Shown here: positions 1 through 7,373 of the stretch, piece after piece
How the letters are laid out: each line of letters opens with the position of its first letter
Numbering within the stretch: position 1 is the first letter of the stretch
Program-made: the position numbers and the translations under genes
The notes under the pieces: generated by a model
Database searches by the model: none
Told to the model about the DNA's origin: nothing
Seen by the model: the letters and a program-made list of their open reading frames with translations, nothing else
Source: Rhizobiaceae bacterium
GTDB lineage: Bacteria > Pseudomonadota > Alphaproteobacteria > Rhizobiales > Rhizobiaceae
Direction of reading: 5' to 3'
Assembly (NCBI GenBank): GCA_014380965.1
Contig: JACMIV010000066.1
Coordinates: 1 to 15,739, forward strand
DNA length: 15,739 nucleotides

Positions 1-1
1 T

Positions 2-1141
2 GCCGCCGCCGATCACTATGCGCGCCACCATCGTCTTGGCGCAGGCCGGCTCGTCGGCCTCGCGGTCACGCGCGACGGCTATGCCTGCCCCGCCGGCCCG
101 ATCGAGGTGGTCGAGGCCGGCCATCCCCTGCCCAATGCTGCCGGGCTCGAGGCGACGCGGCGAATACTGGAACTCGCCGAAGGCGCAGGCCCGGACGACC
201 TCGTGCTCGCGCTCATCTCGGGCGGCGGCTCGGCCAACTGGCTCCTGCCGCGCGGCGACATAACGCTTGCCGACAAGCAGGCCGTGACGCGCGCGCTCCT
301 GAAAAGCGGCGCCGGCATCACCGAGATCAACTGCATTCGCAAGCACCTGTCCCGGATCAAGGGCGGACGTCTCGCGGCCGCCTGTCGCCCGGCGCGGCTC
401 GTGACGCTCGCGATTTCCGACGTTCCCGGCGACGATCCGAGCGTCATCGCCTCCGGTCCGACAGTGCCCGATCCGACGACGCTCGAGGATGCACGCGAGA
501 TCGTCCGCCGCCGGGGGATCGTCCTGCCCGCCTCCTGCCGCGCCGTGCTGGACGATCCCGAGAGCGAAACGCCGAAGGCCGGCGATCCCGCCTTTGCCGG
601 AAACTCCTACACCATCGTTTCGACACCCGAATCGGCAATGCGCGTCGGCGAAGCGAAGGCTCGCGCGCTCGGTTATCGTCCGATCCTACTGTCGACCGAC
701 ATCGAAGGCGAGGCGCGCGACGTCGCCGCGGCCCACGCAGCGCTCGCCGTCGAAGCCAAAGCGCGCGGCGAGAAGCTTGCCATCCTTTCCGGCGGCGAGT
801 TGACGGTGACCATCCGCGGCGCGGGCCGCGGCGGGCCCAACCAGGAATACGCTCTGGCGCTGGCTCTCGCGCTGAAGGGCGAAGGTGGCATCTTCGCCCT
901 CAGCGCCGACACCGATGGGACCGACGGCGGCACCGGTCTTGCCACCGATCCCGCCGGCGCGTTCGTCGGGCCATCGACGTTGGACACCGCCAAGGTTAAG
1001 CGGATCGACGCAGAGGCAGCCCTCGCCGCAAACGACTCCACGGGTTTCTTCGAGGCGATCGGCGGGATCTATCGACCGGGGCCTACTTTTACCAACGTCA
1101 ACGACTGCCGCATCCTTCTTGTCGAGCCCGATGCGGCTTGA
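2..1141 (+). CDS. Glycerate 2-kinase, type 2 (MOFRL family), 5' end outside window
   Basis: Cytoplasmic kinase that phosphorylates D-glycerate to 2-phosphoglycerate with ATP. It serves hydroxypyruvate, tartronate-semialdehyde and glyoxylate salvage. The frame is open from base 2, so the N-terminus is missing: 379 residues are present, and the family usually has about 420. Recognition rests on the glycine-rich SGGGSANW motif (about bases 218-241), the NCIRKHLSRIKGGRLA segment (about 329-376), and a C-terminal MOFRL domain with LSGGELTVT, GRGGPNQEYALAL and ADTDGTDGGTG (about 785-940). These are typical of the GckA/TtuD-type glycerate kinase family. The gene ends 57 bases before the lyxose isomerase start on the same strand, so co-transcription is plausible. 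With Calvin-cycle genes 12 kb away it could help recycle 2-phosphoglycolate, but that is only an inference. The family call is firm. The symbol is left open because gckA and ttuD cannot be told apart here. Confidence 0.9.
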   Translation, partial: AAADHYARHHRLGAGRLVGLAVTRDGYACPAGPIEVVEAGHPLPNAAGLEATRRILELAEGAGPDDLVLALISGGGSANWLLPRGDITLADKQAVTRALLKSGAGITEINCIRKHLSRIKGGRLAAACRPARLVTLAISDVPGDDPSVIASGPTVPDPTTLEDAREIVRRRGIVLPASCRAVLDDPESETPKAGDPAFAGNSYTIVSTPESAMRVGEAKARALGYRPILLSTDIEGEARDVAAAHAALAVEAKARGEKLAILSGGELTVTIRGAGRGGPNQEYALALALALKGEGGIFALSADTDGTDGGTGLATDPAGAFVGPSTLDTAKVKRIDAEAALAANDSTGFFEAIGGIYRPGPTFTNVNDCRILLVEPDAA

Positions 1142-1198
1142 CGAACGGATCGATGGGACCGACGGCTCGCAACGAACATTCTTGACGGGAGACGCACC

Positions 1199-1888
1199 AT
1201 GAAACGAAGCCGCGTAAACGACATCCTGCGCGAAGGCGACGCCTTCATCCGCTCCTTCGGCTACGTCATGCCGCCCTTCGCATATCTCTCACCGAGCGAG
1301 ATGAAGGCGCGGGTCGGAGAGCTGGCGCAACTGAAGGAACGCCGTCTCGGCTGGGATGTCACCGACTACGGCAAAGGCGACTTCGACGGGCTCGGCCTCT
1401 TTCTCTTCACCGTCCGCAACGGCGACAATGCCGATCTCGCCTCCGGGCAAGGCATGCTCTACGCCGAAAAGATCATGATCTCGCGAAAGGATCAGATCTC
1501 GCCCATGCACCGCCACGACATCAAGGCCGAGGACATCATCAACCGCGGCGGCGGGACGCTGACGCTCGAGCTCTTCACCCGTGCCCCTGACGGCGGCATC
1601 GACGAGCGCGCCGACGTCGAGGTCTTCTGCGACGGCATCGCACGGCGGCTTCCAGCCGGCGACAAGCTCCGTCTCGCCCCCGGCGAAAGCGTCACCCTGA
1701 TGCCGCACCACTGGCACGCCTTTTGGGGCGAGGGCGCCGACGTCCTCATCGGCGAAGTCTCGACCGTCAACGACGACATCACCGACAACATCTTCCGCGA
1801 ACCGATCGGGCGTTTCTCGACGATCGAAGAAGACGAGGAGCCGGTGCACCTGCTGGTTTCCGACTACGACAAGTGGCTTATGCCGTGA
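1199..1888 (+). CDS. D-lyxose ketol-isomerase (Lyx_isomer/DUF1498 cupin family)
   Basis: Sugar isomerase of 229 residues, the normal length for the family. It interconverts D-lyxose and D-xylulose, and many members also act on D-mannose and D-fructose. It is a cytoplasmic, metal-dependent cupin. The metal ligands are visible: His104 and His106 in SPMHRHDIK, Glu111 in the adjoining EDIINRGGG segment, and a histidine of the MPHHWHAFWGE motif (His170, His171 or His173). The C-terminal stretch STVNDDITDN is also characteristic. A GGGAGA Shine-Dalgarno sequence at about 1187-1192 supports the ATG at 1199. The gene follows the glycerate kinase gene closely on the same strand, which suggests a sugar or sugar-acid catabolic unit continuing upstream of the window. 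Natural substrate preference cannot be read from sequence alone. Confidence 0.9.
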   Translation: MKRSRVNDILREGDAFIRSFGYVMPPFAYLSPSEMKARVGELAQLKERRLGWDVTDYGKGDFDGLGLFLFTVRNGDNADLASGQGMLYAEKIMISRKDQISPMHRHDIKAEDIINRGGGTLTLELFTRAPDGGIDERADVEVFCDGIARRLPAGDKLRLAPGESVTLMPHHWHAFWGEGADVLIGEVSTVNDDITDNIFREPIGRFSTIEEDEEPVHLLVSDYDKWLMP

Positions 1889-2061
1889 GGCTCGGCGCCA
1901 TTCTTTTCTCCGCAGGGGAGAGGCGTTTGGACCTGACGCATTGTTCATAAGCCAAGCGAAACTGTGGATGACGGGGCTCGGCCCACTCCGGGCAGCCGGC
2001 CCTTCCTGCTAGAGACAAGGCCCTCGCGCCCGATCTTCCAATACGAAGGAACCGCCGCCCC
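1889..2061. other. Intergenic region between the isomerase and ATPase genes
   Basis: A 173-base gap. It holds short GC-rich inverted repeats: an imperfect hairpin GGCT(CG)GCCC / GGGCAGCC around 1975-2000, and a weak TCTCC/GGAGA stem at 1907-1921. Neither is followed by a T-run, so neither is a convincing intrinsic terminator. A promoter for the downstream ATPase gene is expected here, but I found no -35/-10 pair with acceptable spacing. Confidence 0.4.
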
Positions 2062-3585
2062 ATGAAAGTCGCCGTCGATCTCGGGATCACCGCAACCGGC
2101 GAGCCCGCGGAGATGGACCTCGAGGAGCTCCTCTCGACGCGGCTTCTCGTCCAGGGCAATTCCGGCTCGGGCAAATCGCATCTCCTGCGCCGCCTGCTCG
2201 AACAAAGCGCCGAGTGGGTGCAGCAGGCGATCATCGACCCCGAAGGCGACTTCGTTTCCTTTGCGGAAGCGTTTGGTCACGTCGTCGTCGATGCCGACCG
2301 GACGCCTGCCGAACTTCAGCGCATCGCCGCGCGCATCCGCGAGCATCGCGCCTCGGTCGTCCTCAATCTCGAGGGCCTCGACACCGAGGTGCAGATGCAC
2401 TGCGCGGCCGCCTTCCTCAACGGGCTCTTCGAGGTCGACCACAGCCTCTGGTATCCGATGCTGATCGCCGTCGACGAGGCGCAGCTTTTCGCGCCCGCCA
2501 TCGCCGGCGAGGTGTCCGACGAGGCGCGGAAGGCATCGCTCGGCGCCATGACGAACCTCATGTGCCGCGGCCGCAAGCGCGGCCTTGCGGGCATCGTCGC
2601 GACGCAGCGTCTGGCCAAGCTTGCCAAGAACGTCGCGGCCGAGGCCTCGAACTTCCTGATGGGCCGCACCTTCCTCGATATCGACATGGCGCGCGCAGCC
2701 GATCTCCTCGGCATGGAGCGGCGTCAGGCAGAGCGGTTCCGCGACCTTGAGCCCGGACATTTCGTGGCACTCGGGCCGGCTCTGTCGCGCCGCCCGGTCC
2801 CGATCCGGATCGGTTCGGTCGAGACGGCCGGGCGGACGGGCCGGCCGACGCTGATGGCAAGGCCGGAGATGGCGCCGGAGGCGATGGCAGACCTCATCTT
2901 CTCGTCCCCCGAACAAGGCGCGCCGATGCCTATGCCGCGGTCCGCTTCTCGCGTTCCGGTCTCGACCCGCGACCTCCTCGACCGCGTCTCCTCGCCGGCG
3001 AAGGCGACCGAGCCTGAGAGCGCGGATCCCCGCACGGCGGAGGCGCGCCGGGCGATCGTCGAGGACATCTTTGCAGAAATGCTCGCCGATCCCGAGGCCG
3101 CGTTTCGCCCGGTGCCCATTCTCTATCAGGACTTCCTCGTCCATTGCCGCTTGAAGCGCCTGAAAGGCGCCGACACCGACATGCCGGCCTTCCGCCGCCG
3201 CCTGTCGCTCGCCCGCGCCGGCGTCTCCGAAGCGCTCGAAGACGGGGAATGGGGCACCGTCATCGCTAGGTCGGAGGCGCTGCCCGAGGAGATGCAGGGC
3301 GTCTATCTGATGCTTGCCCGCGCCGCCCGCGACGGCGCGGAATGCCCGAGCGACAAGGCACTCGCCAAGGCCTACGGCAGCCACTCGCCCTCGCGCGGCC
3401 GCTTCCTTCTCGGCTTCATGGAGACGCGCGGCTTCATCACGGCGGAGGCAGACTTCCGCGGCAACCGCGTCGTCACCATCGCCGGCACCGATTGGCGCGC
3501 GTCGCAGAAGGGACACGCGCCGAAGGCCGTGGATGCGCTCGACGAGGCGCGGCAGAGAAGGGCGGCGCGGCTTTCGGGGAGTTGA
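2062..3585 (+). CDS. HerA/FtsK-superfamily ATPase (DUF87-like) with C-terminal extension
   Basis: A 507-residue P-loop ATPase of unknown specific role. Walker A is GNSGSGKS (residues 32-39). Walker B is MLIAVDEAQLF (about 133-143). A sensor-like ATQR follows at about 180-183, and an arginine-rich RGRKRG loop at 169-174 may hold an arginine finger. This layout is that of the HerA/FtsK/VirD4 motor clade, whose members translocate DNA or act as hexameric DNA-handling ATPases. Residues from about 280 to 330 are Pro/Ser/Arg-rich, like a linker. The last 180 or so residues form a separate region, whose end (about 430-485) has a helix-turn-helix/wing look with a RGFI turn and GNRVVTI strand. No NurA partner or secretion gene is adjacent, and no transmembrane segment is evident. 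A Shine-Dalgarno AAGGA at 2046-2050 supports the ATG. The gene converges on the broken toxin gene, 9 bases away. Confidence 0.8.
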   Translation: MKVAVDLGITATGEPAEMDLEELLSTRLLVQGNSGSGKSHLLRRLLEQSAEWVQQAIIDPEGDFVSFAEAFGHVVVDADRTPAELQRIAARIREHRASVVLNLEGLDTEVQMHCAAAFLNGLFEVDHSLWYPMLIAVDEAQLFAPAIAGEVSDEARKASLGAMTNLMCRGRKRGLAGIVATQRLAKLAKNVAAEASNFLMGRTFLDIDMARAADLLGMERRQAERFRDLEPGHFVALGPALSRRPVPIRIGSVETAGRTGRPTLMARPEMAPEAMADLIFSSPEQGAPMPMPRSASRVPVSTRDLLDRVSSPAKATEPESADPRTAEARRAIVEDIFAEMLADPEAAFRPVPILYQDFLVHCRLKRLKGADTDMPAFRRRLSLARAGVSEALEDGEWGTVIARSEALPEEMQGVYLMLARAARDGAECPSDKALAKAYGSHSPSRGRFLLGFMETRGFITAEADFRGNRVVTIAGTDWRASQKGHAPKAVDALDEARQRRAARLSGS

Positions 3586-3594
3586 GGGCGGCGA

Positions 3595-3876
3595 TCAGGG
3601 GATGTCTTCGCGGGTCCCCTCGCGGGCGCCATGAACGACCGCCAGGGTTTCGACCCGTCTTTCCGCCCGGTAGACGACGGCATATGTCGTCCTCTAAATG
3701 AAGAACTCCCGGGTACCTCCGGCGCGTCCGAGACGGCCTGAATTCGAGTCTCTCGACAGAAGTCGCTCGGCGCGATCGACGATCCTCGATGCAGCCGGTA
3801 TGCCGCGGCCGGGCTCTATGAAGCTTTGGATTTCCTCGAGATCAGACAGCGCAGGGACTGTCCAGACGATATCCAT
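3595..3876 (-). pseudogene. ParE/RelE-type toxin gene interrupted by an amber codon
   Basis: From the ATG at 3876-3874 the frame encodes MDIVWTVPALSDLEEIQSFI and onward, a typical ParE/RelE N-terminus, and stops at a TAG (3696-3694) after 60 residues, right after GTREFFI. Past that stop the same frame stays open for 32 codons to a TGA at 3597-3595, and it encodes the expected ParE C-terminus (AVVYRAERRVETLAVVHGAR). The 93-codon total is normal ParE length. A single-base nonsense change within one continuous frame is therefore the simplest reading. The 60-residue product would lack the final beta strands and the conserved late arginine of the toxin. The start overlaps the antitoxin stop (TGATG), the usual TA-operon coupling. 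It could also be a sequencing error or a read-through codon; inactivation is the most likely case. Confidence 0.8.
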
Positions 3877-4112
3877 CAGGGTCCGCGATACTTGTTCGCC
3901 ACCTGATCGATGTCGGCTTTCCTAGCGAATTCGCCGCGATCTGCGGCTTCGATGCCAGCTGCGACCGTGTCCAGAAATCGCTCCGGCCACTCCAGGAAAT
4001 GGCTATGCTCCAGCGCATCGGAGATCACTTCCGCAGGGGTCAATCCCGAGCGTCGGGCGACGGCCTCCATTCGGGCCTTGAGATCGGCCGAGAGTGACTG
4101 TTCTGATCTCAT
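3876..4112 (-). CDS. ParD/RHH-like antitoxin of the adjacent ParE toxin
   Basis: Small predicted antitoxin that should bind and neutralise ParE and repress its own operon by DNA binding. From the chosen Met it has 78 residues. MRSEQSLSADLKARMEAVAR fits a ribbon-helix-helix N-terminus (strand plus first helix), followed by SGLTPAEVISDALEH (second helix). The acidic C-terminal tail, including ERFLDTVAAGIEAADRGEF and ending NKYRGP, resembles the toxin-binding part of antitoxins paired with ParE/RelE. The stop codon overlaps the toxin ATG by one base. The start is uncertain: the frame is open to an ATG at 4166 (96 residues), and no good Shine-Dalgarno sequence precedes either ATG. I prefer 4112 because the extra 18 residues do not look like part of the family. 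Unlike the toxin gene, this frame is intact. Confidence 0.72.
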   Translation of the reverse strand: MRSEQSLSADLKARMEAVARRSGLTPAEVISDALEHSHFLEWPERFLDTVAAGIEAADRGEFARKADIDQVANKYRGP

Positions 4113-4187
4113 GGCCAATGATGCCAAGGGGCAACCGATCCTTTTCAAGCCGGTCGGAGACGACATTGGTCGTCTTCACCCGGAGCC

Positions 4188-4808
4188 TCACACATTGATC
4201 CCTAAGAGCCTCAGACTCCCCAGCACCAGCCCGTCATCCACCGCGAGCGTCACCGCGACCTCGGCGAACACCGCCAGAGCGAGCGTCGCCGGGAGCGGCA
4301 GCCGAGCGGCAATAGAGAAGCCGAGGAGGACGAAGAGCGTGTCGCCGGTGGCGTTGAGGATGGTGTCGCCGAAATAGTCCGGCGCGTTGGGCGAATCGGA
4401 AAAGAGGCCGATCAGGAAGGGCGTGTTCTCCATTCCCTCCCAGAGCGCGCTGCCGAGGAGAGCGGCGAGGAGCTTTTCGCTCGTCTTCCAAATCGGTCGC
4501 AGGAGGGTGACGAAGGCGTAGAGTCCGGCTCCGAACACGGCATGAAGGAGCGAGTACCAGTCTGAGAACTGCTGCGAGTTCTCGGCCTGCGTCAGCGGTC
4601 CCTGCCAGAACGAGACGATGCCGCAGGGGCAGATCAGGGGACGGCCCATGAAGACGAGCCCGGCGATCATCGTCAGGAAGATGCCAAGGCCGATGAGGCC
4701 TTGCGAGGAGCGGCTGGCGCGGAACGGACGGTCGTCGCCCTCTGGCGCGGGGAGTGGCGTCGGCTGGAGCCTTTCGGTCACGAAGAGAATATTTCCAAGG
4801 TCGGCCAT
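4188..4808 (-). CDS. DUF2585 (UPF0314) integral membrane protein
   Basis: Function unknown. Members are common in rhizobia and relatives and are about 190-200 residues long; this one is 206 from the chosen start (MADLGNILFV). Family features are the first membrane segment leading into MGRPLICPCG (about residues 54-63), the ENSQQFSDWYSLLH block, the ENTPFLI motif, and a C-terminal DYFGDTILNATGDTLFVLLG stretch followed by another hydrophobic helix. I count about four hydrophobic segments, suggesting an inner-membrane location. The Cys-Pro-Cys near the membrane boundary is a possible metal or redox site. The frame stays open to an ATG at 4889, but that start would overlap the crtX leader almost to the crtX ATG, so I chose 4808. 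A GTG at 4781 is another option. The gene is divergent from crtX and nothing links it to pigment synthesis. Confidence 0.82.
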   Translation of the reverse strand: MADLGNILFVTERLQPTPLPAPEGDDRPFRASRSSQGLIGLGIFLTMIAGLVFMGRPLICPCGIVSFWQGPLTQAENSQQFSDWYSLLHAVFGAGLYAFVTLLRPIWKTSEKLLAALLGSALWEGMENTPFLIGLFSDSPNAPDYFGDTILNATGDTLFVLLGFSIAARLPLPATLALAVFAEVAVTLAVDDGLVLGSLRLLGINV

Positions 4809-4905
4809 CCGTTCGACGTCGAGGCACTGACGCGTCTCGTCCGTGTGTGTAAGGAGAGGGGAGTCTGTCGCCTCGCAGCCCGCGATCAAGGCGTGCCAGG
4901 AACCG
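4809..4905. promoter_or_regulatory. Divergent region between the DUF2585 gene and crtX
   Basis: About 97 bases that should hold the crtX operon promoter and that of the DUF2585 gene. No strong -35/-10 pair is visible on either strand. A purine-rich AAGGAGAGGGGAG tract (about 4851-4863) looks like a strong ribosome-binding site, but it is not followed by a start codon at the right distance. The site used by crtX is more probably the AGGA at 4898-4901. I saw no TGT-N12-ACA element here. Confidence 0.35.
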
Positions 4906-6162
4906 ATGGCCCATTTCGCGCTGATCTGCCCCCCCTTTTACAGTCACATCAAGGTGTTCGAGGCTCTGGCGGCAACGTTGAGAAAGCGTGGCCATGACGC
5001 GACCTTCGTGCTTAACGCCGGCGGCGAGGTGATGCTGTCAAGGGGGGAGCGTCGCTGGCGCACGGTGTCCCCTGGAAGTGCCGGCGATCTCGGGTTCATT
5101 TTGCGCCGGGCAGCGCGCCCAAATGGGCCTTTGGGAATTCTGCAGACCGTCGCCGATACGGCGCGCCTGAGCGACGCGCTGTGCCGCGGCGCCCCGGCAA
5201 TCCTGCGCGAGATCGGGGCGAACGCCGTGATCGGCGATCAGATGGAGCCTGCCGCGAGCCTCGTCGCCGCCCATCTCGGTCTGCCCCTTGTTTCGCTCGC
5301 CTGTGCCCTGCCGATCAGCACGACGCCCGATATCCCGCCGCCGTACCTCAGCTGGCGCTACCGCGCGGGGGCGCTAGGGCGCTGGCGAAATCACGGCGGC
5401 GAGACGATCGCGGCTCTGCTCCTCTTGCGGCAACGCCGGGCGATCGAAGCCTGGTCGAAACGCTTTGGTCTGCCGAAACGCTCGACGCTGGACGCGTGCC
5501 TCTCCCCGCTGCTCCAGATTTCGCAGACCGTCGAGAGCTTTGATTTTCCGCGGGCGGCTCGCGCAGGATTTAATGCCGTCGGCCCCATCCGCAGCCGCGC
5601 CTCTGCGGACGAACCCTTGCCATTTCCGATCGATCCGGAAAGGCCCTTCGTCTTCGCCTCCTTCGGCACGCTTCAAGGCCACAGGCTCGGCCTCTTCCGG
5701 ACGATCGCAAAGGCTTGTCGGCGGCTCGACGTGCAACTTCTCGTCGCCCATTGCGGGGCCTTGACGGAGGCCGAAGCCGCCTCGATAAACGCGAACCACG
5801 TCGCGTCCTTCGTCCCGCAGGCGGCTGTCCTTGCAAAGGCCGACATTTGCATCACCCATGCCGGCCTCAACACCGTGCTCGACGCGCTGGAAGCCGGCGT
5901 GCCGCTTCTTGCCATCCCCATCGCCTTCGACCAGCCCGGCGTTGCGGCTCGAATCGTCCACCACAGGGTGGGCCTGTCCCGATCCCGCGTCCTATTGTCG
6001 TCGGCGAAAGTCGAGGCTTCCCTTGCGGCTTTGCTTGACGCATCCACCTATCGGGACAACGCTCGCCGCATCGGGCAGGACATTGCGGCATCCGGAGGCG
6101 CCGAACGCGCAACCCAGCTCATCGAGGACGCCATGACGGGGAAGAGGGAGACGGCTGCATGA
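4906..6162 (+). CDS. crtX: Zeaxanthin glucosyltransferase CrtX
   Basis: GT1-family glycosyltransferase that moves glucose from UDP-glucose to the hydroxyl groups of zeaxanthin, giving the mono- and diglucoside. The protein has 418 residues; the known Pantoea enzyme has about 430. The N-terminus MAHFALICPPFYSHIKVFEA matches the start of CrtX proteins and begins the acceptor-binding Rossmann domain. The C-terminal domain has FASFGTLQGHR (about 250-260) and the UDP-glycosyltransferase signature from about 300 to 345, including THAGLNTVLDALEAGVPLL and the DQP motif (342-344) that contacts the sugar nucleotide. An ATG at 4843 in the same frame is rejected because its 21 extra residues are unlike the family and an AGGA (4898-4901) sits just before 4906. 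It is the first gene of crtXYIB and overlaps crtY by four bases (ATGA). Its presence implies a glucosylated end product. Confidence 0.92.
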   Translation: MAHFALICPPFYSHIKVFEALAATLRKRGHDATFVLNAGGEVMLSRGERRWRTVSPGSAGDLGFILRRAARPNGPLGILQTVADTARLSDALCRGAPAILREIGANAVIGDQMEPAASLVAAHLGLPLVSLACALPISTTPDIPPPYLSWRYRAGALGRWRNHGGETIAALLLLRQRRAIEAWSKRFGLPKRSTLDACLSPLLQISQTVESFDFPRAARAGFNAVGPIRSRASADEPLPFPIDPERPFVFASFGTLQGHRLGLFRTIAKACRRLDVQLLVAHCGALTEAEAASINANHVASFVPQAAVLAKADICITHAGLNTVLDALEAGVPLLAIPIAFDQPGVAARIVHHRVGLSRSRVLLSSAKVEASLAALLDASTYRDNARRIGQDIAASGGAERATQLIEDAMTGKRETAA

Positions 6163-7373
6163 GCGCGATCAGGTTGCCCGAAAGCGTGGAAGGCCGTTAC
6201 GATGTCATCTTCGTCGGCGGCGGGCTCGCCAACGGCCTGATCGCCTATCGCCTCAAGACCGTGCGCTCCTCGCTTCGCCTCCTCGTCGTCGAGGCGGGGG
6301 ACAAGCTCGGGGGAAACCACACCTGGTCGTTCCACAAGGGAGATCTGACGGCCGCTCAGCATCGATGGCTCGCACCTTTCGTCGTCCACCGCTGGCAGGG
6401 CTACGAGGCTCGTTTTCCAGAGCGCACCCGCTCGGTCGCCACGGGCTACATGAGCGTCACGTCCGAGCGTTTCGCGGGGCTCCTCGGAGACCGGTTGGGG
6501 GTCGACGTCTGGACAGGGACGGCGGTCGCGACCTTCGATGCGACCTCCGTGGTACTCGCTGACGGCCGAAGGATCGAGGCAGGTTGCGTGATCGACGGGC
6601 GGGGGCCGAGCCCCAGCCCCCATCTCACCCTCGGTTTCCAGAAGTTCCTCGGCCAGGAGCTCGAACTCACCGAGCCGCACGGGCTGGAAAGCCCCGTCAT
6701 CATGGATGCGACCGTGCCGCAGAGCGACGGCTACCGCTTTGTCTACGTCCTGCCCTTCGGGCCGAAGACCGTCCTCGTCGAGGACACTTATTATGCCGAC
6801 GGGCCGGCGCTCGATCCCGCACGGCTGCGAGCGGAAATTGCGACCTATGTGGCGCGCCGCGGCTGGACGGTGGCGCGGGTGCTGCGCGAGGAGGACGGCG
6901 TCCTGCCGATCGCGCTCGGCGGCAACATCAAGCGTTTCTGGGCCGCCCGAGACGGTCTTCCGGCCTCCGGGCTCGCGGCGGCGCTGTTTCATCCGACGAC
7001 CGGCTATTCGCTGCCCGACGCCGTCCGCCTCGCCGAGCGGATCGCCTCACTGGAAGACCTTTCCGCGCCGTCCGTCTTTAAGGCTGCGCGCGGGCACTCG
7101 ATGGCCATCTGGAAGGCGCGGTCCTATTTTCGAATGCTGAACCGGCTGCTGTTCCTCGCCGGCGCGCCCGAAGAGCGCTACCGGATACTCCAACACTTCT
7201 ATCGCTTGCCGGACGCGCTGGTCGCCAGATTCTACGCGGGCGAATTGAGTTGGGCCGACCGGCTCCGCATTCTGACGGGCAAGCCCCCGGTTTCGCTGCC
7301 GAGCGCGCTTCGGGTGCTCGCCGCGCCCTCTCATTCTATGAAGACAGTCCCGTCGCTGAAGGACCATCTCTGA
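6159..7373 (+). CDS. crtY: Lycopene beta-cyclase CrtY
   Basis: Converts linear lycopene to beta-carotene by forming a beta-ionone ring at each end. It is a FAD/NAD(P)H-binding, membrane-associated enzyme; 404 residues is close to the usual 380-390. The dinucleotide-binding motif VGGGLANGLIA lies at residues 19-29, the conserved GGNHTWSFH at 51-59, and the VEDTYYAD motif with the conserved acid pair at about 206-213. The C-terminal third has FHPTTGYSLPDAVR, diagnostic of the CrtY family. The start overlaps the crtX stop (ATGA), with an AGGGAG at 6145-6150. The stop shares a base with the crtI start (TGATG). Such overlaps indicate translational coupling along the operon. The family assignment is firm; product specificity (two beta rings) is inferred from the family and from crtZ and crtX. 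Confidence 0.95.
   Translation: MSAIRLPESVEGRYDVIFVGGGLANGLIAYRLKTVRSSLRLLVVEAGDKLGGNHTWSFHKGDLTAAQHRWLAPFVVHRWQGYEARFPERTRSVATGYMSVTSERFAGLLGDRLGVDVWTGTAVATFDATSVVLADGRRIEAGCVIDGRGPSPSPHLTLGFQKFLGQELELTEPHGLESPVIMDATVPQSDGYRFVYVLPFGPKTVLVEDTYYADGPALDPARLRAEIATYVARRGWTVARVLREEDGVLPIALGGNIKRFWAARDGLPASGLAAALFHPTTGYSLPDAVRLAERIASLEDLSAPSVFKAARGHSMAIWKARSYFRMLNRLLFLAGAPEERYRILQHFYRLPDALVARFYAGELSWADRLRILTGKPPVSLPSALRVLAAPSHSMKTVPSLKDHL

Noticed and set aside
1945..3516. A 523-codon open frame on the - strand, antisense to the HerA-like ATPase gene
   Set aside because: Its translation is low-complexity, Arg/Ala/Glu-rich and matches no family I know. It is a by-product of GC-rich codon use in the real gene on the + strand.
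3694..3876. The 60-residue ParE read as a complete short toxin
   Set aside because: The frame past the stop still encodes the conserved ParE C-terminus and totals the normal 93 codons, so interruption is the better reading.
4003..4191. A 62-codon open frame on the - strand between the DUF2585 and antitoxin genes
   Set aside because: Its later part is out of frame across the well-supported antitoxin and it resembles no known protein, although its first 25 residues are not obviously noise.
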